Positions 33,011 through 40,423 of a DNA stretch of 64,000 nt are shown here, in pieces. Source of the DNA: Streptomyces sp. CB02058 (lineage in GTDB: Bacteria; Actinomycetota; Actinomycetes; Streptomycetales; Streptomycetaceae); NCBI RefSeq assembly GCF_001905505.1, contig NZ_LIPG01000003.1, forward strand, positions 1,116,001 to 1,180,000, given 5' to 3'. The notes beneath the pieces were generated by a model, which was not told the origin of the DNA, did not search any database, and saw only the letters and a program-made list of their open reading frames with translations. Positions within the stretch are counted from its first letter, which is position 1. Each line of letters begins with the position of its first letter. Both the position numbers and the translations under genes were made by a program.

Positions 33011-34096
33011 ATGTCAGCGAATCGACGACGCACGGCTCTCCGCCCCGGAACGCGCAGGGCGCTGACGGCGGGGACGGCCGCGGTCCTGGCCGTCGCGGCC
33101 CTCCAGACATTCGGGGCCGCGTCCCGCGCGGCGGCGGCCACCACGCTCACCGTCGCCAAGGACGGCAGCGGGCAGTACTCCTCGGTGCAGGCCGCCGTGA
33201 ACGCGATCCCCGCGGGGAACACCGCGCGCGTCGTCGTCTCCATCAAGCCGGGCACCTACCGCGAACTGGTGAAGATCCCTTCCAACAAGCAGAACGTCAC
33301 CCTCCAGGGGAGCGGATCCAGCCGCAACGACACCGTCATCGTCTACAACAACGCCTCCGGCACCCAGAAGCCCGACGGCTCTGGAACCTACGGGACCAGC
33401 GGCAGTGCGACCGTCGCGGCCGAGGCCAACGGCTTCCAGGCCCGCAACCTCACCATCGCGAACGACTTCGACGAGGCCGCGAACCAGAGCCTGAGCGGAC
33501 ACCAGGCGGTCGCCCTGCGCACCGCCGCGGACAAGGTCTTCCTCGACTCCATCATCGTCACGGGCGACCAGGACACCCTGCTGCTCGACACCGCGTCCAA
33601 GACGACGCTGGGCCGCGTCTACATGACCAACTCCTACGTCATCGGCAACGTCGACTTCATCTTCGGACGCGCCACCGCGGTGATCGACAAGTCCGTGATC
33701 ACACTGAAGAAGCGGTGGGACGGCAGCTCCGCAGGCTACATCGCCGCGCCCAGCACGGCCGCCGACCGCAAGGGCTTCCTGATCACCGGCTCGACCGTCA
33801 ACGGCGACGTCTCGGCGTCCTCCTTCTACCTCGGCCGTCCGTGGCACGCGGGTGGGGATGCCACACTCGACCCGATGGCCACATACCGGAGCACGACGCT
33901 CAGCTCGGCGATCAAGTCGGCACCCTGGACCGACATGAGCGGCTTCTCCTGGAAGGACGACCGTTTCGCGGAGTACAAGAACACCGGACCCGGCTCGGGG
34001 GCCGCGAGCAGCAACCGCCCGCAGCTCACCGATTCCCAGGCCGCGGACCAGGAGACCGCCGACTGGCTGGCGGGCTGGACACCCTCGGCATCCTGA
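33011..34096 (+). CDS. Secreted pectinesterase (CE8)
   Basis: A 361-residue enzyme that removes methyl esters from pectin. The N-terminus is a long Arg-rich signal (NRRRTALRPGTRRALTAG), possibly Tat-dependent, cleaved after a run of Ala near residue 40. The right-handed beta-helix carries the family catalytic residues: QAVALR, Asp in GDQDTLLLD, the nucleophile Asp in GNVDFIFGRATAV, and Arg in YLGRPW. Length is normal. ATG 33011. With the GH43 enzymes it forms a small pectin/arabinan-degrading group. Confidence 0.92.
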   Translation: MSANRRRTALRPGTRRALTAGTAAVLAVAALQTFGAASRAAAATTLTVAKDGSGQYSSVQAAVNAIPAGNTARVVVSIKPGTYRELVKIPSNKQNVTLQGSGSSRNDTVIVYNNASGTQKPDGSGTYGTSGSATVAAEANGFQARNLTIANDFDEAANQSLSGHQAVALRTAADKVFLDSIIVTGDQDTLLLDTASKTTLGRVYMTNSYVIGNVDFIFGRATAVIDKSVITLKKRWDGSSAGYIAAPSTAADRKGFLITGSTVNGDVSASSFYLGRPWHAGGDATLDPMATYRSTTLSSAIKSAPWTDMSGFSWKDDRFAEYKNTGPGSGAASSNRPQLTDSQAADQETADWLAGWTPSAS

Positions 34097-34126
34097 GTCA
34101 CCGTGTGCAGAAGCGAAACACATGCG

Positions 34127-34142
34127 GTCGAAGCGCTTCGAC
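34127..34142. promoter_or_regulatory. LacI-type operator copy 1
   Basis: Perfect 16-base palindrome GTCGAAGCGCTTCGAC, ending seven bases before the -35 box of the regulator promoter. It shares its core with three other sites in the window (34229, 46498, 46679). The centre AGCGCT is as in CebR-like LacI-family boxes of Streptomyces. Confidence 0.7.
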
Positions 34143-34149
34143 TCCGCTC

Positions 34150-34178
34150 TGGACAGTCCCTGTGAGCAAGTCTAGGCT
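34150..34178 (+). promoter_or_regulatory. Promoter of the LacI-family regulator gene
   Basis: TGGACA (34150-34155) and TAGGCT (34173-34178) are separated by 17 bases, a good housekeeping-type promoter. It lies between operator copies 1 and 2, so the regulator probably represses itself by binding either side. Confidence 0.55.
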
Positions 34179-34228
34179 CCACGGTGTCTGTGCATGTCAG
34201 AGTGCGAAGGGGAGCACAGCAGGGCGCT

Positions 34229-34243
34229 GTCGAAGCGCTTCAC
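34229..34243. promoter_or_regulatory. LacI-type operator copy 2
   Basis: GTCGAAGCGCTTCAC: the ten-base core GAAGCGCTTC (34232-34241) is intact and one flank deviates. It lies about 45-60 bases downstream of the predicted transcription start and 42 bases before the regulator ATG. Confidence 0.65.
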
Positions 34244-34284
34244 CCGCTCTCCCTTGCGGTCACCATCTGTAGGGGAGAAGCTGA

Positions 34285-35292
34285 ATGGTCACGCTGGCCG
34301 AGGTCGCCCAGCATGCCGGAGTCTCGGCGAGCACGGTGAGTTATGTCCTCAGTGGGAAACGGTCGATCTCCGCGTCCACCCGGGAGCGCGTGGAACACAG
34401 TATCCAGCAACTGGGCTACCACCCCAACGCCGGTGCGCGTGCGCTGGCCAGCAGCAGGTCCAACATCATCGCGCTGATGGTGCCGCTGCGCACCGACATG
34501 TACGTACCGGTGATGATGGAGATCGCCATCGCCGTCGCCACCAGCGCGCGTACGCACGGCTACGACGTCCTGCTCCTCACCGGCGAGGAGGGGCCCGCGG
34601 CCGTCCGGCGGATCGCGGGGAGTTCGCTGGCGGACGCGATCATCCTGATGGACGTCGAACTGCACGACGAGCGGCTGCCGTTGCTCCGTGAGTCCGGTGG
34701 CACCGCCGTCCTCATCGGACTGCCCGCCGACACCTCGGGAGTGACCTGTGTGGACCTCGACTTCGAGGCCACCGGCGCCCTCTGCGTGGACCACCTCGCC
34801 GGCCTCGGCCACCGCGAGGTCGCGGTGATCGGCGAGGCCGCCGCCGTCTACGAGCGGCACACCGGCTTCGCCGAACGGACCGTGGACGGCATACGGGCCA
34901 AGGCCCAGGAGACGGGCACGCGCATCCTGCACCGGCCCTGCGAGGGCGGGTACGCGGCCATGGCCGGAACCCTGGCGCGGATCTACGACGAGCGGCCGGG
35001 CACCACCGGGTTCATCGTCCAGAACGAGGCCGCGGTCGAGCCGCTGCTCAACCTCCTCCAGCAGCAGGGGCGCGCCGTCCCCGAGGACGTCTCCGTCGTG
35101 GCCATCTGCCCCGACCAGGTGGCCACCCAGGCCTCGGTGCGGCTCACCTCCGTCGCCATCCCGGCCCAGGAGATGGGACGCCGCGCGGTGGACCAGGTGG
35201 TCGTGAAGCTCACCGGCCGGGGCACGGACGAAGTGGAGCTGCTGGAACCGGTTCTGACGGTGCGTGCGAGCACGGGTCCGGCACCGGCCTGA
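34285..35292 (+). CDS. LacI-family regulator of the xyloglucan locus
   Basis: A 335-residue repressor-type protein. Residues 1-50 contain the LacI helix-turn-helix and hinge (TLAEVAQHAGVSASTVSYVLSG then LGYHPNAGARALAS). Residues about 58-330 are a periplasmic-binding-protein-like effector domain (IIALMVPLRTDMYVPVMMEI ... TTGFIVQNEAAVEPLL). It probably binds a xyloglucan oligosaccharide. Matching palindromes stand before its own gene and before both glycoside hydrolase operons, which makes it the likely local regulator. ATG 34285 follows GGGGAG. Confidence 0.88.
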   Translation: MVTLAEVAQHAGVSASTVSYVLSGKRSISASTRERVEHSIQQLGYHPNAGARALASSRSNIIALMVPLRTDMYVPVMMEIAIAVATSARTHGYDVLLLTGEEGPAAVRRIAGSSLADAIILMDVELHDERLPLLRESGGTAVLIGLPADTSGVTCVDLDFEATGALCVDHLAGLGHREVAVIGEAAAVYERHTGFAERTVDGIRAKAQETGTRILHRPCEGGYAAMAGTLARIYDERPGTTGFIVQNEAAVEPLLNLLQQQGRAVPEDVSVVAICPDQVATQASVRLTSVAIPAQEMGRRAVDQVVVKLTGRGTDEVELLEPVLTVRASTGPAPA

Positions 35293-35307
35293 TCCGGCAG
35301 GGGAGTT

Positions 35308-35340
35308 GGGCTCACGCGTGCGGGTCACTGCCGTGAGCCC
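35308..35340. terminator. First hairpin between convergent genes
   Basis: GGGCTCACG (35308-35316) pairs perfectly with CGTGAGCCC (35332-35340) around a 15-base loop, 16 bases after the LacI-family gene. Confidence 0.55.
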
Positions 35341-35396
35341 GCCGGTGCTCCGCCTGGTCCGGCTGCCCGGCCGGACGACGCGATCCGCACGCCGAA

Positions 35397-35422
35397 CGGG
35401 CCGGGGGCGCACCCCCGGCCCG
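35397..35422. terminator. Second hairpin between convergent genes
   Basis: A perfect 11-bp all-G/C stem (35397-35407 with 35412-35422) closed by a four-base loop CGCA. It is 53 bases past the stop of the leftward GH12 gene and is probably its terminator. Confidence 0.7.
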
Positions 35423-35474
35423 TCCTGGCCGGCCCGTCGGAACGTGGAGCGTCGGGTCGACGGGGCGTCCTGCG

Positions 35475-36182
35475 TCAGCTCGACGAGACGTTGAACCCGT
35501 TCGTCGTGAAGTTCAGTCCGCCCGACGACGAGGTGATCTCGTAGCCGAACTGGACGTCGCCGATGGTCTCGTTGCCCCACCAGCCCTTGGTGTCCTTGAT
35601 CCACTTCAGGATCGGGAGGATGTTCACCGTGCCGGACGAGGAGTCCGAGGTCCGCAGGAACGAGAACACCTCGTTGGCCCCGTTGCTGCCCTTGTAGACG
35701 GCCCAGGTGTGGCCGCCGAGGGTCACGTTCCCCTGGGAGGTCCCCAGGGGGCCGACCGCGCCGTTGTAGTTCACCCAGAGCATGACCTCGTAGTCGTAGT
35801 CCGTGTCCCAGATGTCGTAGGACGTGTTGTAGGCGCCGGACGACGGGACCGTCACGTTGTAGCTGCTGGTCAGCGAGGAGAGCGAACTGATCGGCTTGTT
35901 GACGATCTTCTTGGCGTTCGGGTACGACTTGATGCCGCCGGTGTTCGGGTGGTTGGCCGTCACGCCCCAGTTGCTGGACGAGTTGGCCCAGATGGACTGG
36001 GTGCCCGCCCCGGAGCCCCAGATGTTGTTGTAGAGGATGTATCCGTCGGACGTGGTGTAGTTGCCCCACTGCTCGGACGAGGTCCAGATCGCGGCGTGGG
36101 CCGGTGCCGCCGCGAAGCCGATCAGTGCGGCCACGGCTGCCGCCGGGGCGAGGAGCAGCCTGGTCAGGGTGGATCGTGCCAT
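35475..36182 (-). CDS. Secreted GH12 endoglucanase/xyloglucanase
   Basis: A 235-residue enzyme with a signal peptide cleaved near residue 30 (APAHA). The GH12 jelly-roll is recognisable from SSEQWGNYTTSDGYILYNNIWG, the nucleophile Glu in YDYEVMLWVNY and the acid/base Glu in QFGYEITSSSGGLNF. GH12 enzymes cut beta-1,4-glucan or xyloglucan backbones outside the cell. There is no cellulose-binding module. It is the last gene of the leftward operon, 33 bases after the GH95 gene, with GGAAGGA before the ATG. Confidence 0.92.
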   Translation of the reverse strand: MARSTLTRLLLAPAAAVAALIGFAAAPAHAAIWTSSEQWGNYTTSDGYILYNNIWGSGAGTQSIWANSSSNWGVTANHPNTGGIKSYPNAKKIVNKPISSLSSLTSSYNVTVPSSGAYNTSYDIWDTDYDYEVMLWVNYNGAVGPLGTSQGNVTLGGHTWAVYKGSNGANEVFSFLRTSDSSSGTVNILPILKWIKDTKGWWGNETIGDVQFGYEITSSSGGLNFTTNGFNVSSS

Positions 36183-36215
36183 GGGGTGTTCCTTCCATGT
36201 GGGGATGGAGGACTG

Positions 36216-38435
36216 CTACCGCGCCTCCAGGATGAGGACGCGGTCCACGCCGGCCGTCAGCTCCAGGGGAGCCGTGGGGTTTCCGGCGGAGGTCTCGGTG
36301 AAGGTGAAGCCGTCGCCCGTACGCAGATCGACCCGCGCGTCGCGCGTGGGACGCAGAACCGCGGTGGCGCCGGTCTCGGACCAGCTCAGGTCGAGGTGTG
36401 CGCCGAACCGCGTGCGCAGGCCCCGTAGTTCACCGGCGGGGCAGGACGCGGGGACGGCGGGCAGCAGCACCAGGCGGTCCGGTGCCGACTGGACGAGCGA
36501 CTCGATCACGGCGGCCGGCAGCGTGTGGGCCGCGTCCGCGTTGTAGACGTTCCGCGTGGGGTAGTGCGCGCTCATCAGCGAGTCGTGGAAGAAGTCACCG
36601 CACAGCACCGCGTCCATCGCCGACGACACCCGCGACGGGTCCCGCAGCCGGGCCGCGATCAGGGCGTGGTGCAGATGACCGTGCGCGGAGTCGTTCTCCG
36701 ACCCGCGCAGTTCCAGGGCACGGTGAGCGGCCTCGGCCAGGGCCGGGGTGTCGTACGGGTTGATCTCGTCCAGCGGCCACACCGGGTAGAGATGGCTGAG
36801 ATGGCGGTGGTCGTACGTCTCGCGCAGGCCCGGCCACGCCCACTCGGCGAGCGCGCCGTCCTCGTTCACCAGATAGTCCGGGAGCCGGGCCGCCAGGGCC
36901 TTCCAACGGTCGGCGGACGGGTGTCCGGGAGCGTGCTCGGCGGCCGTCGTCAGGGCGTGGCGGGCCGCCGCGATGTCCATCGTGGCGTTCACCGTGCCCC
37001 AGCTCGCGTTGGCCGGCCTGTTCTCCGGGGAGTACGAGGGCACGATCGCCAGACGTCCGTCCGGGTCCTCACGGCTGAGGAAGTCCTCGTAGAACAGCGC
37101 CACTTCGACGAGGGCGCCGGTCAGGAAGGCGTCCGGGGTGCCGGTCGTCACCTCCGCGTGCTCCAGGAGCGGCTGCAGCAGCCAGTCCGCCCCCGCCGTC
37201 CACAGATGCAGCGGATAGGCGCGCTGGAAGTGCCGGGTGTGGCCGGACTCGCCGTCGGTGTGGGACGGCGCGACGATGCCGCGGGCCCCGAAGAGCGCCC
37301 TGGCGTTGTCCCTCCAGTCGTCCAACTGTCCCTGCACGAATACGGCATGGGCCTCGGTGACCTCCGGGAGCGCGGCCGCGGCGGCCGAGGAGATCTGGAG
37401 GTTGAGGTTGGCGTTCGTGGTGAACGCCCCCGACCAGGCCGTGTCCCAGTCCCCGGTCCACAGCCCCGTCAGCCGCGGCGGCAGCAGCCCCGCGGAGGAC
37501 AGCAGGTGGTAGCGGCCCGCCGCGAAGAGCCGCTCCAGCAGAGCCGGACTCTTCGGGGTGCGCAGCAGCTCGCTCCCGGCCAGCCCCCGCTCCGGCGCCG
37601 CGTCCCGCAGCGTGAAGGAGGCACGTCCGTACGCGGTCCGGTGCGCCGGGCGGTGCCGGTCCAGCAGGGTGGCGTAGTCCTCGTGCGGCAGCGCCGCCCA
37701 CAGCTCACCGAGCTCGGGGCGCCCCCACCCCCGGACCACCCGGGTCACCAGGGTGAGGCTGCGCGCGCCCTCGATCCGGATGCCCTCGCCCGACACGGAC
37801 ACCCGGCCACCGTCCACCCGTGCAACGGTGACGCCCGTGTACCCGAGCTCGCTGCCCGGATAGCCCACCCGCAGGGCCAGATGGGCGCCGTCCGGGGTCA
37901 GCACGGTCGAGCGGCCGACGGCCAGCTGCGCGGGCGAGCCGGGCAGGGCGTGATCCAGGAGCAGATCGGCGGTCAGCCCGAGGTCGGTCACCTGCTGCAC
38001 GACCACGTCGTCGGTCCGCGAGACGAAGACGGCGCTGCGCCAGGCCTCGTACGACGCCGTCACCTCGCCCGTGGTGAAGTCGACCTCGCGGCGGTATCCG
38101 GCGACCGCCTCGTGCAGACCGCGGTCTCGGCGGATCCGGGTCCTGAACGCCGGGTGGAAGGGCTGCACCCACACCAGGGGTCGCCCCGCGCCGAACTCCT
38201 CGGCCGCCTTCGTGTCCCCGGACAGCAGTGCGTCCTGGAGAGGGCCGAGCCCGTCGGCGAGCTCGGGGGGCGTGAGGTCCTCGCTGCCGTTGGGCCGCAC
38301 CAGCGTGTGGTGGTTGACGATCACCCGGTCGTCGCCGGGATCGCCGAAGACCATCGCCCCGTGGCGGCCGTTGCCGCTGAGGAACGCGTCCTCCCAGCGG
38401 GTGGCGGGGCCGGGTTCCCAGGTGCCGTCGATCAT
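36216..38435 (-). CDS. GH95-type alpha-L-fucosidase/alpha-L-galactosidase
   Basis: A 739-residue protein without signal peptide, so probably cytoplasmic. It has the GH95 N-terminal beta domain (WEDAFLSGNGRHGAMVFGDP), the (alpha/alpha)6 barrel with LTGLWTGDWDTAWSGAFTTNANLNLQ-type core and the conserved His/Glu/Asn region ESGHTRHFQ and NADAAHTLPAAVIESL. GH95 removes terminal alpha-1,2-linked L-fucose, or L-galactose, as found on xyloglucan side chains. Its ATG overlaps the GH42 stop (ATGA). Fuc versus L-Gal cannot be decided from sequence. Confidence 0.85.
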   Translation of the reverse strand: MIDGTWEPGPATRWEDAFLSGNGRHGAMVFGDPGDDRVIVNHHTLVRPNGSEDLTPPELADGLGPLQDALLSGDTKAAEEFGAGRPLVWVQPFHPAFRTRIRRDRGLHEAVAGYRREVDFTTGEVTASYEAWRSAVFVSRTDDVVVQQVTDLGLTADLLLDHALPGSPAQLAVGRSTVLTPDGAHLALRVGYPGSELGYTGVTVARVDGGRVSVSGEGIRIEGARSLTLVTRVVRGWGRPELGELWAALPHEDYATLLDRHRPAHRTAYGRASFTLRDAAPERGLAGSELLRTPKSPALLERLFAAGRYHLLSSAGLLPPRLTGLWTGDWDTAWSGAFTTNANLNLQISSAAAAALPEVTEAHAVFVQGQLDDWRDNARALFGARGIVAPSHTDGESGHTRHFQRAYPLHLWTAGADWLLQPLLEHAEVTTGTPDAFLTGALVEVALFYEDFLSREDPDGRLAIVPSYSPENRPANASWGTVNATMDIAAARHALTTAAEHAPGHPSADRWKALAARLPDYLVNEDGALAEWAWPGLRETYDHRHLSHLYPVWPLDEINPYDTPALAEAAHRALELRGSENDSAHGHLHHALIAARLRDPSRVSSAMDAVLCGDFFHDSLMSAHYPTRNVYNADAAHTLPAAVIESLVQSAPDRLVLLPAVPASCPAGELRGLRTRFGAHLDLSWSETGATAVLRPTRDARVDLRTGDGFTFTETSAGNPTAPLELTAGVDRVLILEAR

Positions 38436-40408
38436 GCCGAGGCACCTCTGAGCACGGCGACGCCGTAGCGCTCCAGCTCCACACCGCCGTCCGCCTCGGT
38501 GTCCGTGAGCAGGTCGAGGTACCGGCCGGGGAGCTTCACCGCGGCGGGTGAGCCGCCGTGGTTCAGCAGGAAGAGCAGCTCACCGCGGCGCACCGCCTCG
38601 ACCCCGGAGGGCAGGTCCTCCAGCACGGGCCGCACACCGGCGCCGGCCGCCGCGCGGCCGAGCAGCTCGCGCAGCGCGGCGGGCTCCGGGAGCGTGGACA
38701 CGTACATCGCGGTTCCCTTGCGGAGCACCGCGGGAAGGCCGTCCAGCTCGCCGCCGCGGTAGCCGGCCACGGTCTCCGCGGAACCGTCGTGCTCCAGCTC
38801 CTCCGACCACAGGGTGCCGCGGAACCCGTCACACTCCACCGTGGCGTCCGCGTCCAGAGGCCACCACTCGTGCACCGTGCGGATGCCGAACAGCTCACGC
38901 AGCCGGCCGTCCATGCCGCCCGGCCTGACCCGGTCGTCCACGTCCGCGACGCCGGTGAAGAACCCGCACACCAGGGTGCCGCCGCCCCGCACATAGGCGA
39001 CGAGGTTGTCGATCGCCGCGTCGCTCAGCAGATAGAGCTGGGGAACGAGAACCATGCGGTAGGCGCTCAGGTCCGCCTCGGGGCGCGCGAAGTCGGTCCC
39101 GATGCCGCTCTCCCACAGACCCCGGTGCCAGGCGCGCACCAGCTCCGGGTACTGGACGAGCGAGGACGGCCGGTCCTTCTGCGTACCGGCCCACCAGGCG
39201 TCCCAGTCGTGGAGCACGGCGACCTCGGCGGGTACGTCCGTGTCGCTCACCTCGGCCCCGATCAGGGCGAGTTCGGCTCCGATGCGCTTGATCTCCCCGA
39301 AGGTACGTCCGTGTTCGCCCGCGTGGCTCAGCATCGCGGAGTGGAACTTCTCCGAGCCCTGCCGGGACTGGCGCCACTGGAAGTAGCAGACGGCGTCCGC
39401 GCCCCTGGCCACCGTCTGGAGCGACCAGAGCCGGTTCAGGCCCGCAGGCTTGGGGTGGTTGACCTCGCGCCAGTTGACCGAGCCGGCCGCCTGTTCCATG
39501 ACCATCCAGGGCCCCCGGGCCTGCGAGCGGGTCATGTCGGCGAGCATCGCGTTGTACTGGCCGCCCAGCGGGTCCTTCGGGTCCGGATAGATGTCGACGG
39601 AGACGACGTCCTCCCGCTCCGCCCAGGCCCAGGCGTCCTGGCCCTCCCAGAGCGGCATGAAGTTGGTCGTCACCGGGATGTGCGGGGTGCGCCGGGCGAC
39701 GATGTCCCGCTCGGCGACGTAGCACTCCATCAGGGCGTCGGAGGTGAACCGCTTGAAGTCCAGCTCGTGTGCCGGATTCCGCAGGTACTGCACCCGGCGG
39801 GGCGGCAGGATCTCGGCCCAGCTGTCGTAGCGCTGGCTCCAGAACGCCGTTCCCCACGCCTCGTTCAGCGCCTCCACGGTGGTGTACCGGGCGGCCAGCC
39901 AGCGGCGGAAGTGCGCGGCGGTCTCGTCGCACCAGCAGTGCGTGCAGTACTCGTTGTTGATGTGCCACAGGGTGAGCGCGGGATGGTCCGCGTACCGCTC
40001 GGCGAGGTCCTCGGTGAGGGCCGCGGCGTAGCGGCGGTAGACAGGTGAGCTCGGACAGAAGTGCTGCCGGGAGCCGTAGTTGACCACTGCGCCCTCCTCG
40101 GTGCGCGGCAGCGTCTCCGGGTGCAGCGCACCCATCCACGGCGGAGGCGAGGAGGTCGGGGTCGCGAGGACGACCCCGATCCCGCCCGCGTGCATGAGGT
40201 CCAGGAGCCGGTCCAGCCACCCGAACTCCCTAGCACCCGGGCGCGGTTCGATCTTCGCCCAGGAGAAGACACCGAGGGTCACGGAATTGACCCCCGCCTC
40301 CTTCATCAGCCGGACGTCGTCGGCCCACACCTCCTCGGGCCACTGCTCGGGGTTGTAGTCGCCTCCGAAAAGGACGCGGCCACGGGTGGCGTCGTGCAGG
40401 GACGGCAT
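38432..40408 (-). CDS. GH42 beta-galactosidase
   Basis: A 658-residue cytoplasmic enzyme. The TIM barrel starts RVLFGGDYNPEQWPEEVW. The acid/base Glu is in WHINNEYCTHCWC, which also holds the Cys cluster seen in zinc-binding GH42 enzymes, and the nucleophile Glu is in MVMEQAAGSVNWREVN. The trimerisation and C-terminal beta domains are present. It would remove galactose from imported xyloglucan oligosaccharides. It lies 15 bases after the GH74 gene and overlaps GH95 by 4 bases. Confidence 0.93.
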   Translation of the reverse strand: MPSLHDATRGRVLFGGDYNPEQWPEEVWADDVRLMKEAGVNSVTLGVFSWAKIEPRPGAREFGWLDRLLDLMHAGGIGVVLATPTSSPPPWMGALHPETLPRTEEGAVVNYGSRQHFCPSSPVYRRYAAALTEDLAERYADHPALTLWHINNEYCTHCWCDETAAHFRRWLAARYTTVEALNEAWGTAFWSQRYDSWAEILPPRRVQYLRNPAHELDFKRFTSDALMECYVAERDIVARRTPHIPVTTNFMPLWEGQDAWAWAEREDVVSVDIYPDPKDPLGGQYNAMLADMTRSQARGPWMVMEQAAGSVNWREVNHPKPAGLNRLWSLQTVARGADAVCYFQWRQSRQGSEKFHSAMLSHAGEHGRTFGEIKRIGAELALIGAEVSDTDVPAEVAVLHDWDAWWAGTQKDRPSSLVQYPELVRAWHRGLWESGIGTDFARPEADLSAYRMVLVPQLYLLSDAAIDNLVAYVRGGGTLVCGFFTGVADVDDRVRPGGMDGRLRELFGIRTVHEWWPLDADATVECDGFRGTLWSEELEHDGSAETVAGYRGGELDGLPAVLRKGTAMYVSTLPEPAALRELLGRAAAGAGVRPVLEDLPSGVEAVRRGELLFLLNHGGSPAAVKLPGRYLDLLTDTEADGGVELERYGVAVLRGASA

Positions 40409-40423
40409 GGACGTCTCGTTCCT

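Noticed and set aside
34240..36198. Long minus-strand frame spanning the LacI-family gene and GH12 region
   Set aside because: It overlaps two well-supported genes in other frames and shows no domain.
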